Origin: Timema cristinae
Taxonomy: Eukaryota; Arthropoda; Insecta; Phasmatodea; Timematidae
Assembly: GCA_039000515.1 (NCBI GenBank)
Contig: JBCFYV010000935.1
Span: 65,319,109-65,383,108 of the forward strand
Reading direction: 5' to 3'
Length of the DNA stretch: 64,000 bases
In this document: piece by piece, positions 55,458 to 64,000 of the stretch
Numbering within the stretch: the stretch's first letter is position 1
Layout: each line of letters opens with the position of its first letter
The notes under the pieces: model-generated
Seen by the model: the letters and a program-made list of their open reading frames with translations, nothing else
What the model was told of the DNA's origin: nothing
The model's database searches: none
Position numbers and translations under genes: made by a program

Positions 55458-55826
55458 CAGTGGTTCTCAATCATTTTTTGTTCATGGCACACTGAGAGTG
55501 TCAGTTGGTGTTACAACAGGAGACTCGGCCATGCTCATGCACGGACTTTTTTCAGCTGAACAGGAAATACGTTTTTTGTTTTTTAAATTTATTCGATCAT
55601 GAATTGAAATTTTTGTTTGGAAAGGCAAGCTTAAGTTCCTCATTAATTACTCGATTCTTTAATTATAAACCAATACATTCTTTGGAAATTAAATACATCA
55701 AAGTTTTCAAACATTTTGTTTCTATTTCTTTTTAAGAAGTATCGATTTTTCGTCAACAATAACATAACATTTAGAGTTTCATGGTACACCTAGTTAATTT
55801 CGCGGTACATTCTTTAAGAACCACTG
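55458..55826. mobile_element. hAT MITE, 369 bp
   Basis: Ends CAGTGGTTCTCAA and TTAAGAACCACTG. Flanked by CTCTAAGT (left) and TTCTAAGT (right), an 8-bp duplication with one change. Inner ends CATGGCACACTGAGAGTG and CATGGTACACCTAGTTAAT are also mirrored in part. The 76-codon frame inside is not a transposase. Confidence 0.9.
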
Positions 55827-55974
55827 TTCTAAGTCCTCGTAGTTAGTTACCTGTGCTTGCTCATAGATAGCACCACAGCGTAGTGTCAGCAATAATACAC
55901 CAAGGAATAACATATTTGATTAAATGGGCATAAACATATTGTTTTAATATCAACATTAATTTTTTTAAATTTAA
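55827..55974. other. Short unassigned spacer
   Basis: No feature recognised. Confidence 0.35.
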
Positions 55975-56160
55975 TTTGCGTTAGGAATAAGGAAGGTTGA
56001 ATTTAGAGAAAGTGTAACCGTATCTGCATGGAGGGATAATCAAAAACTATTTTAGAATAAAAACCTTCTTCAGAACATTCAACCGGGATTTGAGCCCATA
56101 TCTCCTTAGCATCGATTGTTGCGTGAGTGACGCCTTAGACCACTGAAGCGGATGATCAGT
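55975..56160 (-). mobile_element. SINE-2, tail missing
   Basis: TTAGGAATAAGGAAGGTTGA, CGTATCTGCATGGAGGGATA, CGGGATTTGAGCCCATATCT, GACGCCTTAGACCACTGAAG. Confidence 0.8.
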
Positions 56161-56679
56161 GTGTCAAACGTGTACATTAAAAAACCACTAATGCACACTA
56201 AACTCTAACACTAACAGTTTAATAAATGCATGTTAAAAACCAATATAAATAATATGGTGTCTATTATCCGACTTATTTCCATAACATTGATAACATGTTA
56301 ATGCGTCTTTAATTCTTTATTTAATTTATAGATAATTAAATAGGTTTTGATTAATTTGTATTCTCTCAGATCTCGTCTTAGCTTTGAACGCCATATTTCT
56401 AATAGTCCGTGACTTTCAGCTTTGCTAATTAATTATCACATCTCTTGACATTGCCTGTCTTCAGTTCACACGCGAGAGGGTTGGCTGCATAACCGACTAA
56501 CTACATAGAATAAGTCACACGGCAGAATAAACTCAAGTTTATCATTAAATAAAGAAAATAAAAATAATTTTGTGCCAAATGAATATCACGAATAATATGA
56601 TAACGGAATTAACTCTACCAACAGCTTTGGAGGTACAAAGTTAAAGATAAATTATGTCCGGGAGGACACGGACCAAAAA
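56161..56679. other. Unassigned AT-rich spacer
   Basis: No element or exon recognised. Confidence 0.4.
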
Positions 56680-56905
56680 GGGTTGAATAATGGCCCTGAT
56701 CTAGACTGCTAATGAGGGGGAGATCAAGGTTCGAATCTCGGTCAGTTGTACTAAGTTAAAAAAGAAATTGTTTTCCACTCTTTTTCCACTCAAATTTGGG
56801 TACATTTCCATTCAAAGATATCTTTCTTAATCCTTAGAATCATTAGCGCAATTACAACACAAACGTATAATCCAAACGGGTAGTAACACGCGGGGCTAAA
56901 AAAAA
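56680..56905 (+). mobile_element. SINE-2 copy, 5'-truncated
   Basis: GAGGGGGAGATCAAGGTTCG, TTTTTCCACTCAAATTTGGG, CGTATAATCCAAACGGGTAG, then A9. Directly followed by the 48-bp array. Confidence 0.87.
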
Positions 56906-56906
56906 A

Positions 56907-57530
56907 CACCTCTGATGTTCTTCAACCCCAACCTAGCTCTACTCAGGGTTTAAACACCCCTGATGTTCTTCAGACCCAACCTAGCTCTACTCAGGGTTTA
57001 AACACCCCTGATGTTCTTCAGACCCAACCTAGCTCTACTCAGGGTTTAAACACCCCTGATGTTCTTCAGACCCAACCTAGCTCTACTCAGGGTTTAAACA
57101 CCCCTGATGTTCTTCAGTCCCAACCTAGCTCTACTCAGGGTTTAAACACCCCTGATGTTCTTCAGACCCAACCTAGCTCTACTCAGGGTTTAAACACCTC
57201 TGATGTTCTTCAGCCCAACTTGGCTCTACTCAGGGTTTAAACACCCCTGATGTTCTTCAGCCCCAACCTAGCTCTACTCAGGGTTTAAACACCCCTGATG
57301 TTCTTCAGACCCAACCTAGCTCTACTCAGGGTTTAAACACCCCTGATGTTCTTCAGTCCCAACCTAGCTCTACTCAGGGTTTAAACACCCCTGATGTTCT
57401 TCAACCCCAACCTAGCTCTACTCAGGGTTTAAACACCCCTGATGTTCTTCAGCCCCAACTTGGCTCTACTCAGGGTTTAAACACCCCTGATGTTCTTCAG
57501 ACCCAACTTGGCTCTACTCAGGGTTTACAA
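56907..57530. repeat. 48-bp minisatellite, 13 copies
   Basis: AAACACCCCTGATGTTCTTC AGACCCAACCTAGCTCTACT CAGGGTTT. The first unit starts at the A-run of the SINE-2 tail, so the SINE end may have seeded the array. Variation is mostly substitutions (AACTTGGC, GTCCC). Confidence 0.96.
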
Positions 57531-57829
57531 ACAGCCGGTTAATGTTTCCTCAACGTCAGCTCTATAATAGTATACAAAACATAGAAGTGTAAGAGAGATG
57601 GACATAGAAGCTGATGAGAAAATCTCTCTCCTTTCCGTTTCAATTCTTGGTCATTTTCCTCGGCGGAGTCTCGAGTAGGCAGTCGCTAAGGTAACCTCTG
57701 GGATTAGCTCAAACCATTTCCTCGGGCAATTTAATTACTGTTTTAATTAACTTGGTGCTAACCTTAAGATACCCCTTGTGCGCTAGTCAGAGATTCGTGC
57801 AAGAGTAGTACATGTCACGTCCGACACCT
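57531..57829. other. Unassigned spacer
   Basis: No feature recognised. Confidence 0.35.
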
Positions 57830-57965
57830 TTTTGTTAATCGGTAGCCTTGTCCGCCTCGTGACCTAAGAGAATTAACGGCCGGGGGGCTGGTTGTTGTGT
57901 CTGTTCTAGATTCAAGTTAGTTTATAAGACATGTACTGATATAATCAGTAGGTCCATAAAGTGTA
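57830..57965 (+). mobile_element. SINE-3 copy
   Basis: CGGCCGGGGGGCTGGTTGTT, AAGTTAGTTTATAAGACATG, ACTGATATAATCAGTAGGTC: the complement of the 10.0- and 61.2-kb copies. Confidence 0.6.
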
Positions 57966-58069
57966 ACCCAAGTCCGCATCTCAAATAATAAATAAAACTC
58001 ATATCACCATTAATCATTAATCTGTACATTTTATAGTAGGGTTTTGTGAGCACATAACTTTTAAGAAAA

Positions 58070-58255
58070 CTCAAACTTATTTTATTGTAGATATTATTTA
58101 AATATATTATTGTTATTTTCTATGTATAAATAATATCTAACAAAAGTTACAGCTGCGTATAACATGAATTGACCTATGAATATGTGAAAGAATATATAGT
58201 TACATTTCTAACCGCCAAATAAGATTATTCCTATTAAAATTTGACTGTAGTTTGG
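58070..58255 (-). mobile_element. MITE-X copy
   Basis: CTAACAAAAGTTACAGCTGC, ATAACATGAATTGACCTATG, AAAATTTGACTGTAG. Confidence 0.82.
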
Positions 58256-58319
58256 CAAAATATAGTTGTTTACCATGATAGAATATACCATATTAAATAG
58301 TGTATTTAAGTATTATATT

Positions 58320-58605
58320 TAGGTGTTCTGTCTTACGACAGGTTCATTCCTATTGCCAATGAACTTAGACCGCCAATGTGCCCTGTCCTCTGTCTCCTTC
58401 AGCTCCCAGAACTTTCTTCTTTCCTTCAAGTCATCCAATATTTTAATCCTCCTTCCTAGGCTCTTATTTCCCTCAACCTTTTATGACGTCATGAAGAAGA
58501 CAGTTCCTCCTAAGGATGTGTCCGATCCAGTTTACTTTGCACCGAAGAATCACATCCAAAATAGTTCTCTTCTCACCCACTCCATACATATTTACAAACA
58601 ACTTT
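58320..58605 (-). pseudogene. LINE ORF2 C-terminal fragment, second copy
   Basis: Same family and orientation as 22,801-23,135. Plus-strand landmarks in common: GTCTTACGACAGGT, CCAATG, GAAGACAGTTCCTCCTAAGG, CCGAAGAATCACATCCAAAA. Minus-strand pieces read HILRRNCLL-type and RRKFWEL-type in different frames. A deletion in the V-E-KRNL segment breaks the frame. The 96-codon plus frame is antisense noise. Confidence 0.87.
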
Positions 58606-58849
58606 ACACATAAATATGCCATGTTCTAGTAAGAAAAGTAGATTTTTCAGGTTGATTAGTAAAAAAGTGTAGACAAAAGTAGCAAGTCTATAATATATAA
58701 ATACTAATATTACAACAACGAACGAATGCTCCTTTCTAAAAAAAAGTTTGCTATAAACTCTAGTTTTATAAAATATTACAACAGATTTTCATATGTATGT
58801 TTAAATTATATAATTTATTGTAATTTAGTAAGCTTCTATTTGGATCTAT
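58606..58849. other. Unassigned AT-rich spacer
   Basis: No feature recognised. Confidence 0.35.
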
Positions 58850-59095
58850 TCACCTCTGTGATTGAATGGTCTAAGGCATCATTATCGCGATAAATTAGTC
58901 CATCGATGACGGGGTGATCGGGGTTCGACTCTCGGTCGGGTGTACTGAGGGTGGTTTTTCCTAGATTGTTTTCCAATCTTCCTCCAAGCAAATGCGGTTT
59001 CTCTTTCTTTAAATTCAACCTTACTCATTTCACTATCGTAATTAGTATGTACGTGTATAACCTGAACAGGTAGTAAGACGTGGTGTTATAAAAAA
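58850..59095 (+). mobile_element. SINE-2 copy
   Basis: GATTGAATGGTCTAAGGCAT head, CGGGGTTCGACTCTCGGTCG B box, CCTCCAAGCAAATGCGGTTT, ATAACCTGAACAGGTAGTAA. Confidence 0.9.
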
Positions 59096-59697
59096 CACTA
59101 CTCGCCTTAAGATAGCACTTTTTTTTAAACTTCTGGATGAAATACATATATAAAAATAAATGTTTGCTGACAGGAAATAAAACTATTATTTTATTTTATT
59201 AGCATCTGCGTTTGGTGGCCAAACCTCCACATGACGAGAGATAATGTTTATTATACCTCTCCTCGTGATGTACAAACTGATTTTATGAGATTAGATAACA
59301 CCTTTGCATTCTGGATTTTAATACACAGTAACATTAATTTATTTTGTTCGCCTCTCGTATGTTATTCATACTCCATTCATTGAAAAACTCCTGACAAATG
59401 ACCAACATCCGTAAAAGAGACGAACCTGAGTTAAATCCAAGGTTGACGCGGGGTTACGCCTCACGGAACATGAATTATAACTGATTGCCCATGTTGTTAT
59501 ACATGTTGTTATACATGCGTCCACAACACACTCGTCAGCGAGTCGCTCGCCAGTCCGATCAAGGGAATTATTTTTTTATAGCAAAAAAAAAAAAACTCGC
59601 TAGAAAGTAATTTTTACGTTTCAATACCAATTTTCAATACTTTAGATAACTCTAACTAGAAAGTCCTTACAAAATTTTATCAATTTTAATTGATTTA
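59096..59697. other. Unassigned spacer
   Basis: Contains ATGTTGTTATAC twice in tandem (~59,490-59,515). No element recognised. Confidence 0.35.
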
Positions 59698-59950
59698 AAC
59701 CCACTTCGGTGACCACATGGTAGTCTAACGCGCTGCTCTCGCAGTAGACTGAACTGCTAATAACGAGGAGATAGAGGTTTGAATCTCAGTCGGGTGTATT
59801 AAGATTTTTCCAAAATGGTTTTCCACTCTCCATCCACGTAAATGTGGGTACACTTACTCTAGATATAATCTTCTTAGTCCCTAAAACCATTAACGTAGTT
59901 AGTACTTAAGCTTATAGCCCGAACGAGTAGTAAGACACGGTGCTAACAAA
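59698..59950 (+). mobile_element. SINE-2 copy, full length
   Basis: CCACTTCGGTGACCACATGG head, GAGGTTTGAATCTCAGTCGG, CACGTAAATGTGGGTACACT, ATAGCCCGAACGAGTAGTAA. Confidence 0.9.
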
Positions 59951-60000
59951 CTAATTGATATAACCAATTTTTTTTATATTCTTTAAATTTAAAACTGATA

Positions 60001-60071
60001 CCTGGACACGGGAATCGAACCCGTAACCTTTGGTTTAGTACGCCAATGCTATAACCACTGATCTATCCAGG
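60001..60071 (-). tRNA. tRNA-like sequence, near-complete cloverleaf
   Basis: 71 nt, CCTGGATAGATCAGTGGTTA to GATTCCCGTGTCCAGG on minus. Acceptor stem CCTGGAT/GTCCAGG pairs 7 of 7 (one G-T); T arm ACGGG-TTCGATT-CCCGT is perfect; anticodon stem TTGGC/ACCAA has one mismatch, loop GTACTAA. The D stem is weak (GATC). The anticodon would be ACT, which is not expected, so it is probably a tRNA-derived pseudogene or module. Confidence 0.4.
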
Positions 60072-60345
60072 AGTCACCATTATATGTGCATTCGTGCAGT
60101 TGTCCTTGAACTATTGGCAGCATAGAGCACTCCAGAGTTGAAGATGGCTGCGTTATCTGATAGCTTGTGATATTGATTGATCACACATATGTAGCTGAGG
60201 ATTTCCACACGTCCATCACAGACTCTACCTTAAAATATGAGTGAAGAATGACCCTGGGTACGGGACGACTCCTGGATAGCTCAGTGGTAAGATCATTGAC
60301 ATACGTTCTTTACCAAAGGTCATGCGTTCTATTCCCATGTGTTAT
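60001..60345. mobile_element. Family T element with a tRNA-like module at each end
   Basis: Left tRNA-like sequence on minus (60,001-60,071) and right one on plus (60,271-60,341) point outward. The right module has the conserved leader GTTATCTGATAGCTTGTG, GATTTCCACACGTCCATCAC, GTGAAGAATGACCCTGGGTA, then CCTGGATAGCTCAGTGGTAA. The left module's leader is different. The middle lacks the SINE seen in the other two copies, so this shows the uninterrupted form. Confidence 0.65.
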
Positions 60346-61202
60346 GTAAATATGGTTATAACCGTATAACCAAACAATTGTAATAGACTGTCTATCCAAT
60401 TTAAATCTATCTACCAAAGCCATTTTAATCAGTTTTTTTTACTCTCTCATATAAGTTATATGAATGTAATCTAGAAAGTGTTTAATCTCGTGAGTTTGAT
60501 GAACCTTGGGTTTTACTTTCTCTCTGTCTTCATGTTTGTCTGTTTGACGATCTGTATGTCTGTCTGTCTGTCTGTCTGTCCCTGGGGCTACATACGTAAC
60601 GTTTTGATTGATTTCATTCAAACTTTATATTTAGACGCTATATGGGGGCATTCTTCGAGACCAAGTGATGATTTTGATCCTAGGCCTCAAATTAAGGGCA
60701 GTTTACCAAAGAATGATTTTTGAAATATTTCTAAAATCGATCTAATGAATTTATTCAAAATAGACATATGGTAGATAGCCATAGTACATGGTAAATAAAA
60801 CTGTACCTTTTTTTTAGAGAAAAAGGATTTAAGGTCGTCAGACAAAAAAAAAATTATTGCACAGTTTTAGCAAGAGTGTATAAATTATAAATAGTTATTC
60901 AATGATTTCAAATAATTACATTTCACGAGCTATAGAGAAGGGGTTTGCTATTTTATTCTTTTTACAAATCACTTTCTGACAACATTAATGGATGAAGACT
61001 AGCATACAATTTATTTTATCACATATCTACAAAAGAAGAACGCTCAATCAATGATCGTTAAATATATTTAAGATTCTAAAGAAAATTGTAAACATTTTTG
61101 TGTTCAGGGAAAACAAAAGAAACATGTACATTTTTTAATTTCAAAATTTCTTATGTGTCACTAATTTAACAAAAATATTTTTTAAATTTGTTCATTTGAG
61201 GT
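60346..61202. repeat. (CTGT)n-started repeat, W-like, then AT-rich DNA
   Basis: ATGTCTGTCTGTCTGTCTGT at 60,557 is followed by TAGGCCTCAAATTAAGGGCA and GTTTACCAAA, in the order seen in W (microsatellite, then CTTAAATTTAAGGG, then TTACTAAA). Beyond ~60,750 similarity fades. Confidence 0.45.
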
Positions 61203-61493
61203 ATTCATCGTGCACTTTCTGAACCTACTGATTATATCAGCACACGAGGATTTCCTTGAGTGAGAGCGAAAGAGCCTACCAGTTTTGTCGGGGAAAGTAT
61301 TTCCACATACCGTGATAATTCTTTTACAAGCCACAATCAGCGTGGGACCGACAGCTTTATTTCCTCTCCGGAGTGAGCTGTGCTAAGGATTGTTAGCGCT
61401 CAAGGAAAATCCATCGACCGCAGTTGGGTTTGAACTAAAGAATATTGGGTCCTAAGGTGAACACTTTACCCCGAGAACACTGAGGCCGACATA
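61203..61493 (-). mobile_element. SINE-3, longest copy
   Basis: Minus strand: head GTCGGCCTCAGTGTTCTCGG and TTTAGTTCAAACCCAACTGC (A- and B-box-like), body with CAGCTCACTCCGGAGAGGAA, end CGTGTGCTGATATAATCAGT and GTGCACGATGAATACCTC. The end block is shared with 10.0, 27.3 and 57.9 kb. Confidence 0.68.
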
Positions 61494-61614
61494 ATAGTCT
61501 TAGATTAATATTCAGCTCTTAACTGAATTATTGTGTGTCCTTCATCCATCCAAGTATTCTTTGAGATGTCCTTGACTGTCTAGTAACTGTGAAAAATCCT
61601 CTCTAATATCCTTA

Positions 61615-62353
61615 AGGCCGCATTACACGTAGCAGGTTGCACCGCTGCTTTCTGATATCGTTCTGCAGCGCTGCGAGCTGACAAATCTGGGCTACCTATT
61701 ACACACAAGCTGCATTCTGACGAATGCTCATCTTGCCACTCAGTGGAGAGGGAGTTATTTTATCGCCCGCACTTGGTTTTGCTGGTTCAATTTGTGCCAA
61801 TATGTCTCGTCAACAACAAGAAGACGAAGAACTGCTTATATTGTACGAGTTCTACCAAAGTTTGAAATCTCATTGTGTTGTAAAACGCAGAAACAAACGT
61901 GTGTGGAGTCGAAATTTAGTGTTAAAACGGAATAATGTGTCACATACTGTCACGATTTTACCTGAATTAGATGCTGATGACTTTCGAAACTACTTAAACG
62001 TATGAATGAAGACACCTACAAGCATATTTAGTCTATAGTCTAATATAAACACAGTGAACGTGGTCTACATGAACGAAAATGTTGAGAAAATATATCCTCT
62101 GGTCTGGTACTACCTTATATCGACCAGGCGCACGCATGCGCAGTACAACATTCGACAAGTTGGAAGCGCAGAAAGCGATTACACGGTGCAGAAAGCAGTC
62201 ATCCGATCAGAAAATATCAAACTCGTTTTATATTTGCGCTGACAGCTTTCTGATACGCGCACCGATCATTTAGGTATATTACACGATCATCTTGCAGCGC
62301 TGCAAAACGACGTCAGAAAGCAGCGCTGCAACCTGCTACGTGTAATGAGGCCT
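61615..62353. mobile_element. PIF/Harbinger non-autonomous element
   Basis: Inverted ends AGGCCGCATTACACGTAGCA and (complement) AGGCCTCATTACACGTAGCA, continuing through GGTTGCA-CGCTGCTTTCTGA for about 60 bp with few mismatches. The 3-bp duplication TTA (61,612-61,614; 62,354-62,356) fits PIF/Harbinger target choice. Internal CAGAAAGC boxes lie near the ends. The 739-bp element keeps only the N-terminus of its transposase. Confidence 0.95.
61802..62005 (+). pseudogene. Harbinger transposase N-terminal fragment (67 aa)
   Basis: From ATG in CCAATATGTC, with MSRQQQEDEELLILYEFYQS, KRRNKRVWSRNLVLKRN and TILPELDADDFRNYLNV. The pattern basic-KR/RR-W-R, then acidic E-D-FRN-L, matches the region before the DDE nuclease of HARBI1-like transposases (family lengths ~350-450 aa). 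The DDE domain is absent. The frame itself is open, which suggests a recent deletion or retention of a useful DNA-binding peptide; the former is simpler. Confidence 0.8.
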
Positions 62354-62559
62354 TTAGGACTATTTCGCGTTGAACCAAGTGTAGTACAGCAATTTAAATA
62401 CACTCATCATGTTCTACTTCACCTGACTCTGAACAGGGAGGTTGAGGGTTTGATCCCTTCCGATGTCAACATTGTAGTTTTGCTCCATTTCTCAAGAAGC
62501 ATCCTTGATGTGTTTCTTAACTTATCGTTTTTTATTTGACCAATAATACATATCAGTGC
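62354..62559. other. Unassigned spacer
   Basis: Non-repetitive; a 64-codon plus and a 71-codon minus frame overlap, neither recognisable. Confidence 0.35.
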
Positions 62560-64000
62560 CGTGTCGTGGAGTGTTGCCAGGGTAAAAAGAGCGTGTTGAA
62601 ATTGTAGCTGTGAAATGCGTTCCCATTTGACCAATCATACAAAGCAGTATCGTGTTGTGCTACCAGAGTAAACAGAGCTTCTTAAAACTGTACCTGTAAT
62701 ATGTCCTCTCCTACTCTGCCCCATTTGACCAGGGTAAGCAGAGCTTGTTACAACTGTACCTGTGATATGTTCTCCCCACTCTGTCCTCATTTGACCAGGG
62801 TAAGAAGCTTGTTACAACTGTACCTGTGAGATATTCTCCCCCACTCTGTCCCCATTTGACCAGGGTAAGCAGAGCTTGTTACAACTGTACCTGTGATATG
62901 TTGTCCTCCACTCTGTCCCCATTTGACCAGGGTAAGAAGCTTGTTACAACTGTACCTGTGAGATATTCTCCCCCACTCTGTCCCCATTTGACCAGGGTAA
63001 GCAGAGCTTGTTACAACTGTACCTGTGATATGTTCTCCCCCACTCTGTCCCCATTTGACCAGGGTAAGCAGAGCTTGTTACAACTGTACCTGTGATATGT
63101 TCTCCCCCACTCTGTCCCCATTTGACCAGGGTAAGAAGCTTGTTACAACTGTACCTGTGAGATATTCTCCCCCACTCTGTCCCCATTTGACCAGGGTAAG
63201 CAGAGCTTGTTACAACTGTACCTGTGATATGTTCTCCTCCACTTTGTCCCCATTTGACCAGGGTAAGCAGAGCTTGTTACAACTGTACCTGTGATATGTT
63301 CTCCCCCACTCTGTCCCCATTTGACCAGGGTAAGAAGCTTGTTACAACTGTACCTGTGAAATATTCTCCCCCACTCTGTCCCCATTTGACCAGGGTAAGC
63401 AGAGCTTGTTACAACTGTACCTGTGATATGTTCTCCTCCACTTTGTCCCCATTTGACCAGGGTAAGCAGAGCTTGTTACAACTGTACCTGTGATGTGTTT
63501 CCCCCACTCTGTCCCCATTTGACCAGGGTAAGCAGAGCTTGTTACAACTGTACCTGTGATATGTTCTTCCCCAATCTGTCCCCATTTGACCAGGGTAAGT
63601 AGAGATTGTTACAACTGTACCTGTGATATGTTCTTCCCCAATCTGTCCCCATTTGACCAGGGTAAGTAGAGATTGTTACAACTGTACCTGTGATATGTTC
63701 TTCCCCAATCTGTCCCCATTTGACCAGGGTAATCAGAGATTGTTACAACTGTACCTGTGATATGTTCTCCCCCACTCTGTCCCCATTTGACCAGGGTAAG
63801 CAGTGCTTGTTACAACTGTACCTGTGATATGTTCTTCCCCAATCTGTCCCCATTTGACCAGGGTAAGTAGAGATTGTTACAACTGTACCTGTGATATGTT
63901 CTTCCCCAATCTGTCCCCATTTGACCAGGGTAATCAGAGATTGTTACAACTGTACCTGTGATATGTTCTCCCCCACTCTGTCCCCATTTGACCAGTCACA
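62560..64000. repeat. 67-bp minisatellite with 199-bp higher-order period, runs off the window
   Basis: Unit: TTGACCAGGGTAAGCAGAGC, TTGTTACAACTGTACCTGTG, ATATGTTCTCCCCCACTCTG, TCCCCAT. Units at 62,560-62,700 are longer and diverged (origin edge). From ~62,760 to 63,490 three-unit blocks of 199 bp recur (GTAAGCAGAGC, GTAAGAAGC and a TTTGTCC variant); later units use GTAAGTAGAGATTG with CTTCCCCAAT. Paired 80-89-codon frames on both strands are by-products. Every unit contains CCATTTGACCAG-GGTAAG. Confidence 0.96.

Noticed and set aside
62787..63493. Paired 80-89-codon frames on both strands at the window end
   Set aside because: Repeat every 199 bp as a consequence of the 67-bp array.

Overview
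This is a repeat-dominated, AT-rich stretch of eukaryotic nuclear DNA with no intact protein-coding gene that I can recognise. Non-LTR retrotransposon C-terminal fragments of a type common in arthropods, tRNA-derived SINEs, hAT, PIF/Harbinger and TA-target MITEs, and many minisatellites fit a large invertebrate genome, most likely an arthropod. The species cannot be fixed from the sequence. Almost all longer open frames are by-products of tandem repeats whose period is not a multiple of three, or of SINE sequence.

Layout. 0-5 kb: a 61-bp and a 71-bp minisatellite, then SINEs and a palindromic MITE. 4.8-6.05 kb: a three-level nest (SINE-2 holding a non-autonomous hAT, holding SINE-1). 7.2-13.1 kb: more SINEs, an element bounded by inverted tRNA-like modules, and a 34-bp insertion consisting only of the SINE tail. 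13.2-29.5 kb: three segments (A 13.2-16.55, B 18.6-22.64, C 28.43-29.48) separated by a 72-bp and a ~105-bp minisatellite. 29.48-37.06 kb: a block that repeats these segments in the order B-A-C, with very many small indels and homopolymer changes. It looks like unpolished long-read sequence or an unresolved haplotype or paralogue. It lacks one SINE present in B, so it comes from a different molecule.

37-50 kb: a nearly unbroken palindromic MITE, two ~708-bp solo-LTR-like sequences in opposite orientation about 8 kb apart, a broken LINE tail, and the most gene-like site in the window: a minus-strand TATA + TCAGT initiator followed by a short open frame ending in a possible splice donor (46.83-47.17 kb). 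50-55 kb: a 25-bp minisatellite, a LINE 3' remnant that has itself become tandem, a 38-39-bp repeat and purine-rich simple sequence. 55-64 kb: a hAT MITE, a 48-bp minisatellite, a second copy of the 22.8-kb LINE tail, a third tRNA-like inverted element, a clean PIF/Harbinger derivative with a transposase N-terminus, and a 67-bp minisatellite with a 199-bp higher-order period that runs off the window end.

The unifying theme is retroposition. Two SINE families with unrelated tRNA heads (SINE-1, tRNA-Glu/Asp-like; SINE-2, with a long-variable-arm Leu/Ser-like head) share the same ~37-nt 3' tail, which contains an ACCC-GAAC-GGGT hairpin and often runs into (TAA)n. More than twenty copies, several with exact target-site duplications and one reduced to the tail alone, imply one LINE machinery that recognises this tail. 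Its LINE is not identifiable here. SINE-1/2/3, MITE-X/Y/Z, family T and repeat W are working names used only in this annotation.
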